Position numbers and translations under genes: made by a program. From CALDOK01 sp964481655 (GTDB lineage: Bacteria; Myxococcota_A; UBA796; JAFGLY01): a DNA stretch of 64,000 nt. The stretch lies in contig CAYZVO010000014.1 in the NCBI GenBank assembly GCA_964481655.1, positions 1-64,000 of the forward strand. Direction: 5' to 3'. Shown here piece after piece: positions 26,762 through 34,940 of the stretch; the first letter of the stretch is position 1; each line of letters begins with the position of its first letter. The notes under the pieces are model-generated. The model was not told the origin of the DNA, did no database searches, and saw only the letters and a program-made list of their open reading frames with translations.

Positions 26762-27976
26762 TCAGGGCGCCGAGAGCACCACCGCCGTGTTCACACCGCC
26801 GAAGGCGAAGTTCGTGGACAGGGCCCGCCGCAGGGGGCGCTCCATCGGGGTGGTGGGCAGCAGGATCGGGGCCACGTCGGCGTCGTCGAGGTTGAGGGTC
26901 GGGGGCACCACGCCCCGGGCCATGGCCAGCAGGCAGGTGATGGCCTCGAGGGAGCCGCAGGCCCCCATGGTGTGGCCCAGGTGACCCTTGATGGAGTGCA
27001 CGGGCACCGCGGAGCCGAAGACCCGGTGCAGGGCCTCGGCCTCGGCGGCGTCGCCGATGGGGGTGCCGGTGGCGTGGGCGCTGACGAAGTCGATCTGTTC
27101 GGCCTCCACCCCGGCGTCGGCCAGGGCCAGGCGGATGGCGGTGACCATGCCGTCGGGGGCGGGGTGGGCCATGTTCACGGCGTCCGAGGCGCCGCCGTAG
27201 CCGAGCACCTCGCCGATGATGGTGGCGCCGCGGGCGATGGCGTGCTCGCGCTCCTCGAGCACCAGGATGCCGGCGCCTTCGCCCACCACGATGCCGTCGC
27301 GCTGGGCGTCGAAGGGCCGGGGGGTGCGGTGGGGCTCGGCGGTGAAGTTGGTGGAGCCGCCGCCCATGACGTCGAAGGTGATGGCCGCGGCCACGTGCAG
27401 CTCGTCGGCGCCGCCGGCCAGCATGACATCGGCCCGGCCGCTGCGGATGCGGTCCAGGGAGGCCCCCAGGGCCTGGTTGGAGCTGGCGCAGGCCGCGTTG
27501 GTGGAGATCGCCTCGCCGGTGAGCCCCAGGTACATGGCCACGTTGGTGGCGCAGGTGTGGGACATGACCTTGAGGAAGTGGGTGGACTTGAGCCCCCGCG
27601 CCGAGCCGGTCTCGATGTGGTGGCGCCAGAACTCTTCCTCGGCCTTGTTCGAGCCCATGGTCGAGCCGATGGCCGTGCCCACCCGGCCGCCGGTGATGGT
27701 GGCTTCGTCCAGCCCCGCCTGCTTCACGGCGTCCGCGGCGGCGGCCACCGCCAGCATGGCCACCTTGCCCATGCTGCGGCGGTGCTTGCGGGGGATGTCC
27801 CGGGGGTTGAACTGGGGGGCGGGGGCGCCCACCAGGCAGTTCAGCTCGGCGATGTTGCGCCACTCCTCGAAGGTCTGCACGGCCGAGCGACCCTCGAGCA
27901 GAGCGTCGAAGAGATCGTCGGGGGTGTTGCCCAGCGCGCTGCGCAGGCCCGTGCCGGTGATGACGACGCGCCTCAT
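26762..27976 (-). CDS. Beta-ketoacyl-ACP synthase II-type ketosynthase (KS 1)
   Basis: A 404-residue FabF-like condensing enzyme with an intact active site: C163 in STNAACASSNQAL, H301 in SAHATGTPIGD, K330 and H335 in SIKGHLGHTMGACG. It would extend the aryl-primed chain by malonyl units. The C-terminal FAFGGVNTAVVL is complete. The gene overlaps the FAD-enzyme gene by 4 bases (ATGA). Of the cluster's four ketosynthases this and KS 2 are the most canonical. Confidence 0.92.
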   Translation of the reverse strand: MRRVVITGTGLRSALGNTPDDLFDALLEGRSAVQTFEEWRNIAELNCLVGAPAPQFNPRDIPRKHRRSMGKVAMLAVAAAADAVKQAGLDEATITGGRVGTAIGSTMGSNKAEEEFWRHHIETGSARGLKSTHFLKVMSHTCATNVAMYLGLTGEAISTNAACASSNQALGASLDRIRSGRADVMLAGGADELHVAAAITFDVMGGGSTNFTAEPHRTPRPFDAQRDGIVVGEGAGILVLEEREHAIARGATIIGEVLGYGGASDAVNMAHPAPDGMVTAIRLALADAGVEAEQIDFVSAHATGTPIGDAAEAEALHRVFGSAVPVHSIKGHLGHTMGACGSLEAITCLLAMARGVVPPTLNLDDADVAPILLPTTPMERPLRRALSTNFAFGGVNTAVVLSAP

Positions 27977-29478
27977 GCGGCCTCCAGCTCCTGGACCAGG
28001 CGGCCCAGGCCCAGGTGGTAGCCGCAGCCGTAGTAGGCCGACAGCGTGGTGCCCAGGATGCCGGGGGTGAAGACGCCCTGACCCACCTGGACGAAGTTGT
28101 GGATGCGGATGATCTGGGGCAGCCGATAGCGCCCCATCTGGTCGATGCTGTGGTAGTGGCCGTACATCGCGCCCTGAGGCGAGCGGGTGTAGCGCTGGGT
28201 GCTCAGGGCGGTGGAGGCCTCGCTGCGCACCACGTGGCCCCGCAGGCTGGGGAAGTCGTCCAGGAAGGCGTCGAGCACGGTGCGCTCGAGCTCGTCCTTC
28301 ATCGCCGTGTACTCGGGCGGGCGCGTTCCCTGGCGGGTGTGGGCCCAGCGGTCGAGCTTGCCCCAGCTCAGGGCGGCGGACAGCAGCAGGGTGTGGCCGG
28401 ATGAGCCGTCGCGAAGGGTGGACGGCGGGGGCGCGGCCGCGAAGTAGAAGGGCACGTGGCCGGGGGAGATGTCCCGCAGGATGCAGTCGGGATCGTCGGT
28501 GGACATGCGGTAGATGTTGGCCTGCCCGATCTCGGTGGGGGCCCGGTCCAGCTGGGCGTAGACGCCGAAGTGGGACAGCCCCAGCCGCTGGTCGAGGATG
28601 CGGGAGCGGTAGGCCTTGCGCACCACGCCTTCTTCGGGGATGAGGTCGAAGAGCAGGCGCGGGTGCAGGCTCGAGAACACCAGGGAGGCGTCGATGCGCT
28701 CGCCGCTGGCCAGCTGGACCCCGGTGACCCGGCGCTTGCCGTCGGTGAGCAGCTGGGTGACCTCGGAGCGCAGGTGCAGCTCGCCGCCGAGCTCGGCCAG
28801 GCGCTCCACCAGGGCGCCGGTCAGGGCGTCACCGCCGCCCCGGGCCCGGTAGGCGCCGGAGAGGAAGTGGTGCATGATCACCGCGTGCAGGCCGAAGGGG
28901 GCCTCGTGGGTGTGCACCCCGTACAGGGACGACTGGGCGGCCAGGATGGCGCGGAGGTTGCGGTCGCGCACATGCCTGTCGATGACGTCGTCGAGGCTCA
29001 TGCCCTCCCAGCGGATGAACTGCTCGGTGTCGATGCTGTCCTCGAAGCGGTACAGCCCGTAGTGGCGGATGGCCTCGAGCAGGTCGGCCATGTAGCCGTC
29101 GATGCCTGCGGCTTCGTGGGGGAAGGTGTCCTTCAGGCGCTGGCGGTAGGCCTCGACCCCCACCGGGACCCGGAACTCCATGTCGGGCAGGACGATGCGG
29201 TCGAAGCCGTCGGGGTCCAGGGGGACCCAGTCGATGCGGTCGAGCACGCCAAGGTGTGCCAGACAGCGGCCCAGGATGTGATCCCGATGGATGCTGCCGC
29301 AGTAGTGGAAGCCGGTCTCGTAGGGCACGCCACGACGCGAGAAGCGGTGCAGCAGCCCGCCGGCTTTGTGGTGCTGCTCGAGGACGTGGACCTTCCAGCC
29401 GTGCATGGCCAGCAGGACGGCGGAGACCAGGCCGGACATGCCGGCGCCGATCACGGCGGCGGTGGGTTGCGTGCTCAT
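27973..29478 (-). CDS. FAD-dependent CrtI/CrtISO-like oxidoreductase
   Basis: A 501-residue flavoprotein of the phytoene desaturase / carotenoid isomerase / retinol saturase superfamily. It shows the N-terminal dinucleotide-binding GAGMSGLVSAVLLAMHG (from residue 12), an acidic VLEQHHKAGGLLHRF, GGGDALTGALVERL (substrate-domain FAD contact) and a C-terminal VGQGVFTPGILGTTLSAYYG with the family's GxxPGxxG-like turn. Such enzymes desaturate, saturate or isomerise conjugated polyenes. Embedded between a dehydratase and a ketosynthase with 4-base overlaps on both sides, it is firmly part of the polyene operon and may set double-bond geometry or add unsaturation. Some flexirubin-type clusters carry a comparable gene. 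Confidence 0.8.
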   Translation of the reverse strand: MSTQPTAAVIGAGMSGLVSAVLLAMHGWKVHVLEQHHKAGGLLHRFSRRGVPYETGFHYCGSIHRDHILGRCLAHLGVLDRIDWVPLDPDGFDRIVLPDMEFRVPVGVEAYRQRLKDTFPHEAAGIDGYMADLLEAIRHYGLYRFEDSIDTEQFIRWEGMSLDDVIDRHVRDRNLRAILAAQSSLYGVHTHEAPFGLHAVIMHHFLSGAYRARGGGDALTGALVERLAELGGELHLRSEVTQLLTDGKRRVTGVQLASGERIDASLVFSSLHPRLLFDLIPEEGVVRKAYRSRILDQRLGLSHFGVYAQLDRAPTEIGQANIYRMSTDDPDCILRDISPGHVPFYFAAAPPPSTLRDGSSGHTLLLSAALSWGKLDRWAHTRQGTRPPEYTAMKDELERTVLDAFLDDFPSLRGHVVRSEASTALSTQRYTRSPQGAMYGHYHSIDQMGRYRLPQIIRIHNFVQVGQGVFTPGILGTTLSAYYGCGYHLGLGRLVQELEAA

Positions 29479-29924
29479 CGGGCGCTGGTGGGGGCGGAGC
29501 CGTCGGTGGGCATGATGACGCCGGACAGGCGGGCGTTGCAGACGCGCTTGCCGTCGAGGAACACGGTGCCCGAGGCCCGCACGATGCCCATGCGGATCTC
29601 CCCGAGCTTGACCTTGTAGGTGACGGTGGCCGGGGGCAGCACCGGGGCGCGGAAGCGCACCTTCTCGAAGCCCGTGAGGTAGGGCGTGCCCTGCTCGGTC
29701 TCGGGGTGGGACAGGTGCAGGCAGAGCATGGTCTGGGCCAGGCCCTCGAGCAGCAGCACACCGGGCACCACCGGCTGACCCGGGAAGTGGCCCTCGACGT
29801 CGGCGGGCTCGAAGTGGCCCTCGGCGACGATGGTGTCGCCCTCGAGGGAGATCAGGCGGTCCAGCAGCAGGTAGCGGCCCCGGTGGGGGATGAGGTCTTG
29901 CACGGGGGGGAGCGCGTCGCTCAT
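29475..29924 (-). CDS. FabA/FabZ-like hotdog 3-hydroxyacyl-ACP dehydratase
   Basis: A 149-residue hotdog-fold protein with HRGRYLLLDRL near the start and the FabZ signature EGHFPGQPVVPGVLLLEGLAQ split across residues 44-64, including the catalytic-type histidine in GHFPG. It removes water from the beta-hydroxyacyl-ACP to give the trans double bond. Without an enoyl reductase in the cluster, repeated cycles would leave a conjugated polyene. It overlaps its neighbours by 4 bases on each side. Only this one dehydratase is visible in the cluster, whereas studied aryl-polyene systems use two hotdog subunits, so this one may act as a homodimer. Confidence 0.88.
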   Translation of the reverse strand: MSDALPPVQDLIPHRGRYLLLDRLISLEGDTIVAEGHFEPADVEGHFPGQPVVPGVLLLEGLAQTMLCLHLSHPETEQGTPYLTGFEKVRFRAPVLPPATVTYKVKLGEIRMGIVRASGTVFLDGKRVCNARLSGVIMPTDGSAPTSAR

Positions 29925-31150
29925 GCGGGATCCTGGGTGACGTCGAGCACGAGGGCGGCGTTGGTGCCGCCGAAGCCGAAGGAGTTGGACAGCACCCGCC
30001 GGGCCCGCTGGTGGCGGGTGGCGGTGATGACGTCCAGGGCCTCGAGGCCGGGCTCGTGGGCGCTGAAGTTGACGTTGGGGGCGAGGAAGCCGTCGTGGCA
30101 CATCAGCAGGGTGTAGGCGAGCTCGGAGGCGCCGGCCATCCAACACTCGTGGCCCGTGAGGCCCTTGGTGCTCGAGACCGGCGGGCAGTCGGCGCCGAAG
30201 ACCTCGAGGATGGCCTGGGCTTCCACCCGATCGCCCACGGGGGTGCCCGCGGCGTGGGCGTTGATGTAGTCGATCTCGCCCGCGCCCAGCCCGGCCCGGC
30301 GCAGGGCGGTGCGCACGCAGCGGGCGGCCCCGGCCCCGCTGGGGCTGGTGACGTGGGAGCCGTCGGAGGAGAAGGCGTAGGACAGGATCTCGGCCAGGAT
30401 GGGGGCGCCGCGGTTGCGGGCGTGCTCGAGGCTCTCGACCACCAGGGCCGCGCCACCGCCGGAGGGCACCAGGCCCATGCGGTCGGCGGAGAAGGGGCGC
30501 ACGGCCCCGGCCGGATCGCCGTCCCACTGGGAGAAGGTGCCCAGGGCGTCGAAGCCGGCCATGCCGGCCCAGTGGAGCTCTTGCGTGCCGCCGCAGACCA
30601 CGGCCTGCTGCTGGCCGGTGGCCACCAGGGCCCAGGCCTGCCCCACGGCGTGGGCGCCGGACGCGCAGGCCGCGGAGACGGTCCAGCAGGCACCCTGGGT
30701 GCCCAGCAGCACGGAGAGGTTGATGTTGGGCGAGGAGTTCATGCACTCCACGACCGCCGAGGCGCCCAGGCCGCGGGTGGTGCCCTCGGCGACGGTCTTG
30801 GTGCCGTACTCGTAGGGGGCGCCGGCCACCGAGTCGTTGCCGAAGACCACGCCGTAGTCGGGGCCCTTCAGGGCGTCGCGGGCCAGGCCGGCGTGCTCGA
30901 GGGCCTCGAGGGCGGAGCAGGCGGCGTACAGGGCGGGCTCGCCCATGGCACGGCGCTCCTTGCGCTTGACCCAGCGGCGGGGGTCGAAGTCCCGCAGGGC
31001 GCCGGTCAGGGGCGACTGGAAGCCGAGCGCCTCGCGCTCTGGGTGGCGGATCAGGCCGGGGGTTCCGCTGCGCAGGGAGTCGGTGATCTCCTGACGATCC
31101 CGGCCGAGGCAGCTGATGAGACCCAGGCCTGTGATGACCACGCGCTCCAC
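29921..31150 (-). CDS. Beta-ketoacyl-ACP synthase (KS 2)
   Basis: A 409-residue ketosynthase with C162 in VSAACASGAHAVG, H299 in NAHAAGTPVGD, K329 and H334 in TKGLTGHECWMAGASE, so the Cys-His-His site is intact. The GHECWMAG version of the usual GHxxGAAG turn is unusual. The start is GTG at 31150 with GGAGG 7 bases upstream; it is the first gene of the operon that runs leftward to fabG. The divergent DUF2062 gene starts 138 bases away, leaving room for two promoters. Confidence 0.9.
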   Translation of the reverse strand: MERVVITGLGLISCLGRDRQEITDSLRSGTPGLIRHPEREALGFQSPLTGALRDFDPRRWVKRKERRAMGEPALYAACSALEALEHAGLARDALKGPDYGVVFGNDSVAGAPYEYGTKTVAEGTTRGLGASAVVECMNSSPNINLSVLLGTQGACWTVSAACASGAHAVGQAWALVATGQQQAVVCGGTQELHWAGMAGFDALGTFSQWDGDPAGAVRPFSADRMGLVPSGGGAALVVESLEHARNRGAPILAEILSYAFSSDGSHVTSPSGAGAARCVRTALRRAGLGAGEIDYINAHAAGTPVGDRVEAQAILEVFGADCPPVSSTKGLTGHECWMAGASELAYTLLMCHDGFLAPNVNFSAHEPGLEALDVITATRHQRARRVLSNSFGFGGTNAALVLDVTQDPA

Positions 31151-31288
31151 GGTGGAACCTCCGCGATGGGGAAGCCCCGTTCGTATCCTGAGGGTCGAGC
31201 GGGCGCGACAGTGCTCCGGTGGCTCGGGGGGTGCCACCACAGCGGCGGGGCGATAGCAGCGCTCTCCCGCCGCTCCCACCGAGGTCGT

Positions 31289-31747
31289 GTGCGCAAGGCC
31301 TTCCGCAAGCTCTGGCGTCACCTGCGCGACGAGCACACCGAGCCCCACCGGCTCGGGCTCGCCGTGGCGCTGGGCCTGTTCGTGGGATGCCTGCCCCTGT
31401 ACGGCATCCACCTGGGCATCTGCATCGCCCTGGCCTGGGCCCTGAAGCTGAACAAGGCCACCGTCTACCTGGCGGCCAACATCTCCAACCCCCTGTTCGC
31501 GCCGGTGCTGGTGGCGGCCGGGATCGGGATCGGGGAGTGGATCCGCTTCGGCACCTGGCGGCCCGTCGACCTGTCCCAGGGCCACGACTTCATCGAGAAG
31601 CTGGCCCTGTTCTCCGGGCAGATCCCGGACATGTTCCTGTCCTGCCTGCTGGGGGACGCGGTGCTTGGAGCCGCGCTGGCCGTGGTCGTCGGGCCGGCGG
31701 TGTGGGGCTGGGCGCGGTGGCGGAAGGGGCGGAAGGACGCGGAGTGA
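31289..31747 (+). CDS. DUF2062 family membrane protein
   Basis: A 152-residue membrane protein with the family pattern: short basic N-terminus (RKAFRKLWRHLRDEHTEP), two helices (LGLAVALGLFVGCLPLYGIHLGI and following) containing NISNPLFAPV, and a third C-terminal helix pair. DUF2062 proteins are uncharacterised and often sit near glycosyltransferase or lipid genes. A GTG at 31289 with GAGG 5 bases upstream gives a typical family N-terminus; an upstream ATG at 31166 is possible. It is the only plus-strand gene between two leftward cluster operons, converging on the second ACP gene with a 3-base gap. Confidence 0.72.
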   Translation: MRKAFRKLWRHLRDEHTEPHRLGLAVALGLFVGCLPLYGIHLGICIALAWALKLNKATVYLAANISNPLFAPVLVAAGIGIGEWIRFGTWRPVDLSQGHDFIEKLALFSGQIPDMFLSCLLGDAVLGAALAVVVGPAVWGWARWRKGRKDAE

Positions 31748-31750
31748 ACC

Positions 31751-32005
31751 CTACGCCTTGTGCTCCGCGATGTAGGCGGCCAGGGTCGTGATGTTCTCGA
31801 AGACCTCGCGGCTGCGGGAGGCCTCGGGGAAGGTCACGCCGTAGACGCGCTCGATCTCCACCGCCAGCTCGAGGGCGTCCACCGAGTCGAGGCCCAGGCC
31901 GTCGCCGAAGAGGATCATGTCGTCGGTGATCTCTTCGGGCTCCATGTCCTCGATCATCAGGGCTTCGATGATCAGCTTCTTGAGCTCGAGCTTCAGGTCG
32001 GCCAT
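31751..32005 (-). CDS. Acyl carrier protein (cluster ACP 2)
   Basis: An 84-residue ACP with the attachment serine S41 in GDGLGLDSVDALEL. The sequence is of the long-helix type seen in aryl-polyene and dialkylresorcinol-type clusters and differs from ACP 1 (25571). It could hold the aryl starter or final chain. GGAG lies 8 bases before the ATG at 32005. It follows the TonB-dependent receptor gene by 79 bases and is the last gene of the leftward 38.3-31.75 kb operon. Confidence 0.9.
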   Translation of the reverse strand: MADLKLELKKLIIEALMIEDMEPEEITDDMILFGDGLGLDSVDALELAVEIERVYGVTFPEASRSREVFENITTLAAYIAEHKA

Positions 32006-32084
32006 GGCGACGCTCCGGAGGTGCGGGAGGCCGGCGTGTGTATCGAGCAGGGGAGGGGACAGCAAGGGGCGTGGCCCGGAGCTG

Positions 32085-34940
32085 TCAGAAGTCCGCCCGC
32101 ACCCCGATGAACGGCCGGGTGGGCAGGTGGGCGAACATGCCGTCTTCGCGCACGCCGTCGGTCACGCTGACCGTGGGCACGAAGTCGCTGGCGTACAGCA
32201 GGCCGGTCACGCTCAGGACCTCGACGTAGAACGTGAGCCGGTAGCTCTCCATGGCCTTGCGCCACTCGGCGCGCACGTCCAGGTTGTGGTAGTCGCCCAG
32301 CCGCTGGCAGTTGAGGCAGGACAGCTCGACCAGGTCGGTGCCGTCCACCACCGTGACCTCCGAGACCGGGCGGCCGGAGTGGTAGCTGTAGCGGGCCGTG
32401 GTGCGCCAGTGGGGGGTGAGCTGGTACTCGAGGGCCGCGCCCAGGGTGTGGCGCTGGTCCTGGGCCGGGGCGAAGGTCTGGGCGAAGACCTCGTTGAGCG
32501 GGTTGGTGCGCTCGGCCTTCAGGAACGAGTAGGTGACCATGCCCTGGAGTCTTCCAGCGCGGGCGCCCAGCAGGGTGTCGATGCCGCGGTTGGTGCCCGA
32601 GCCGTCGTTGGTGTAGGTCACGCCGCGGTTGATGGCGTCCCAGTTGTCGGGGTTGACCACCAGGTCGGACAGCTCGATGTGGTAGGCCTCGACCCGCAGC
32701 AGGCCGCCGGCCTCTTCGCCGGGCAGGGGGAAGGCCTGGTCGATGCCGGCCACGTAGTGGATGGCCTGCTCGGACTGGATGTGGGGGTTGCCCAGCTCCA
32801 CGTCGAAGACCCGCGGGTCCCGCGGGGTCTTGTGGTAGATGCCCCAGCTGACCTTGGGGATGGTGCCGGTGGGCAGGGGCACGGACAGGCCCGCGCGGGG
32901 TGAGAACAGCAGCTCGCCGGTGGAGCCGGTGGCGGTGGCCCTCGCACCCAGGCGCACCTGCACGGGGCCCTCCCACAGCTCCTGCAGGTAGGCGGAGCCC
33001 TCGGGGTAGATCAGCGCCTGCTGCAGCTCCACCTGGGGGTGGTCGTAGGCGGCCAGGGGGGCGTTGTGCCAGGTGGGATCGGTGCGGGTGTCCTCGATCA
33101 TGCCGTCGGCGTCCACGGCGATGTATGAGAAATCGAGCCCGCCGCTGATGGTGTGCTTGCCGGCGGTGACGTACAGGTCGCTGCGGCCGAACCAGCGGTT
33201 GGTGAGCACGTCCTGGCGGTACTCACCGCCCATGTCCCGCAGCAGGAAGGACGAGTCCCGGGTCCAGGCGGTGGTGGAGTGCAGGGTCAGCAGCTCGCTG
33301 GCCTCGAAGCGGTGGTCCAGGGAGATGAGGGACAGGTTGTTGTCCAGCTCGAACTGCCCCTCGAAGTTGATCAACGAGGCGTCTTCGGAGTTGACCAGGG
33401 CCACGGAGTCGCCCGAGCGCATGGCGGTGGCGATGATCCGATGGCGGGCGTCGGGGCGCCAGGCGAAGCGGGCGGAGATCTCGCTGTACTCGGGGGCCGC
33501 GAAGGCGGTGTCCAGCAGGTTCATCCACTTCATGGCCTGGAAGTAGGACTCCAGGTACGAGCGCCGGGCGGCCAGGGCGAAGCTGGTGGTCTTGCCGATG
33601 GGGCCCATCACATGGGCCCGCAGGCTCGAGGCCGAGATGTCCAGCGCGCCGTCCATGCCGTCGCCGTCTTGTTCCGGCACGCCGTCCCAGGACTCGATGG
33701 CCAGCACCGCGGAGGTGCCGGCGGGCACGTCGGCCGGGGCCGCCCCGGCGTAGAAGTCGACGTGGGCGATCATGTCGGGGTTGAACATGGAGTTGAACCC
33801 CGCCAGGTGGAAGGGGTTCTGCAGGGGCACGCGGTCGAGCATGAAGACCACGTCGTCGGTCTCGCCGCCCCGGGCGTGGAAGCTGGCCAGCATGTCGCCG
33901 TCGCTGACGACGCCGGGCAGGCTGTGCACCGCGCGGCTGACGTCCTCGAGGGATCCGGGGTTGGCCTCGATGTCCCGGCGGGTCAGCGCGTAGGAGCCGG
34001 TGACCGTGCTGGTGTTGGCCTCGAGGGGCGCCCGCTCCACCTCGCGCCAGGTGCGGGTGTCGTAGCTGACCACCATCTCGTAGGCGCCGGTGGGGAAGAG
34101 GGTGACCTGGCGCTGCAGCACCTCGCCGGCGTGGATGATCAGCTCGGCCTCGGTGGCCGAGAACGAGGGGTGGTCCACCACCAGCTTGTAGCTGCCCGAG
34201 GGCAGGAAGAAGGCCTGAAAGCCACCGTCGGCGTCGACCTCGAGGACCTGCACCTCGGCGGTGGCGTCGTCGAGGTTCATGAGCTTGACCGACGCGCCGG
34301 GCACGCCCATGCCGTCGGGGTCCACCACGCGAGCGTGGAGGCTGCCGGGCACCGGCTGGCCGGTCTCGTCCGCGACGCCGAGGTCGAAGCGGAAGCGGTA
34401 GTGCAGCTGCACGGCCACCGGCTCGCCGTCCTGGATGGCGGGCTCGAAGAGCAGGCCGCGGGCGGCCTCGAGGCTGGGCCAGGCCAGCAGCTCGTGGGGG
34501 GCCTGCACCAGCTCGGCGTGGCCCACCGAGCCGTCCTCGCGGACCTCGACCAGGATGATCACGTCGCCCTGGATGCCCTGGTCGCGGGCGGTCTGGGGGT
34601 AATCGGGGGCGGCGTCGAGGATGAGCCTGGGAGCGCGGTCTTCGGTTGCGGGGGGCGGGGGCTCGCTGGGATCACCCGGGGGTGGCTCGTCGGGGGTGAC
34701 CTCCTGGTGGGGCACGTCGACGTGGGGGACCTCCGCGTGCTCCACGGCCTCGTGGGGCACGGCGTCGGGCGTGGGCTCGGCGGTGCTGGCGCCAGGGGGC
34801 GGCGTGACCTCGTCTGCTCCCTCTTCCCCCCTCTCCCCGTCGGGGAGAGGGGCCGGGGGAGAGGGGGACTCCCCATCGACGTCATCGGCGTGCACCGGCG
34901 TCACGACCAGCATCAGGGAGAGCAGCAGCGAAGGGGTCAT
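32085..34940 (-). CDS. TonB-dependent receptor with an N-terminal TonB C-terminal-like domain
   Basis: A 951-residue outer-membrane protein. After a signal peptide (MTPSLLLSLMLVVTPVHA) comes an acidic, proline-rich linker, then at about residues 105-180 a domain like the C-terminal domain of TonB (YPQTARDQGIQGDVIILVEV ... LLFEPAIQDG). A carboxypeptidase-regulatory beta-sandwich follows (about 185-285), then a plug domain (SLPGVVSDGDMLASFHARGG) and a long beta-barrel ending in GVRADF with a terminal Phe. Such receptors import large substrates or, rarely, take part in export. The gene overlaps the upstream ketosynthase-like gene by 4 bases, so it is made together with the polyene enzymes. A possible role is uptake, export or sensing related to the polyene. 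The extra TonB-like domain is unusual. Confidence 0.82.
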   Translation of the reverse strand: MTPSLLLSLMLVVTPVHADDVDGESPSPPAPLPDGERGEEGADEVTPPPGASTAEPTPDAVPHEAVEHAEVPHVDVPHQEVTPDEPPPGDPSEPPPPATEDRAPRLILDAAPDYPQTARDQGIQGDVIILVEVREDGSVGHAELVQAPHELLAWPSLEAARGLLFEPAIQDGEPVAVQLHYRFRFDLGVADETGQPVPGSLHARVVDPDGMGVPGASVKLMNLDDATAEVQVLEVDADGGFQAFFLPSGSYKLVVDHPSFSATEAELIIHAGEVLQRQVTLFPTGAYEMVVSYDTRTWREVERAPLEANTSTVTGSYALTRRDIEANPGSLEDVSRAVHSLPGVVSDGDMLASFHARGGETDDVVFMLDRVPLQNPFHLAGFNSMFNPDMIAHVDFYAGAAPADVPAGTSAVLAIESWDGVPEQDGDGMDGALDISASSLRAHVMGPIGKTTSFALAARRSYLESYFQAMKWMNLLDTAFAAPEYSEISARFAWRPDARHRIIATAMRSGDSVALVNSEDASLINFEGQFELDNNLSLISLDHRFEASELLTLHSTTAWTRDSSFLLRDMGGEYRQDVLTNRWFGRSDLYVTAGKHTISGGLDFSYIAVDADGMIEDTRTDPTWHNAPLAAYDHPQVELQQALIYPEGSAYLQELWEGPVQVRLGARATATGSTGELLFSPRAGLSVPLPTGTIPKVSWGIYHKTPRDPRVFDVELGNPHIQSEQAIHYVAGIDQAFPLPGEEAGGLLRVEAYHIELSDLVVNPDNWDAINRGVTYTNDGSGTNRGIDTLLGARAGRLQGMVTYSFLKAERTNPLNEVFAQTFAPAQDQRHTLGAALEYQLTPHWRTTARYSYHSGRPVSEVTVVDGTDLVELSCLNCQRLGDYHNLDVRAEWRKAMESYRLTFYVEVLSVTGLLYASDFVPTVSVTDGVREDGMFAHLPTRPFIGVRADF
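34828..34852. repeat. 11-bp perfect palindrome CCCCTCTCCCC inside coding sequence
   Basis: CCCCTCTCCCC, loop GTC and GGGGAGAGGGG form a perfect stem inside the linker of the TonB-dependent receptor. It is translated as part of SPPAPLPDGERGEEG. This type of C/T-rich palindrome is known as a dispersed repeat in many GC-rich genomes, and here it has been absorbed into a reading frame without shifting it. Confidence 0.6.
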
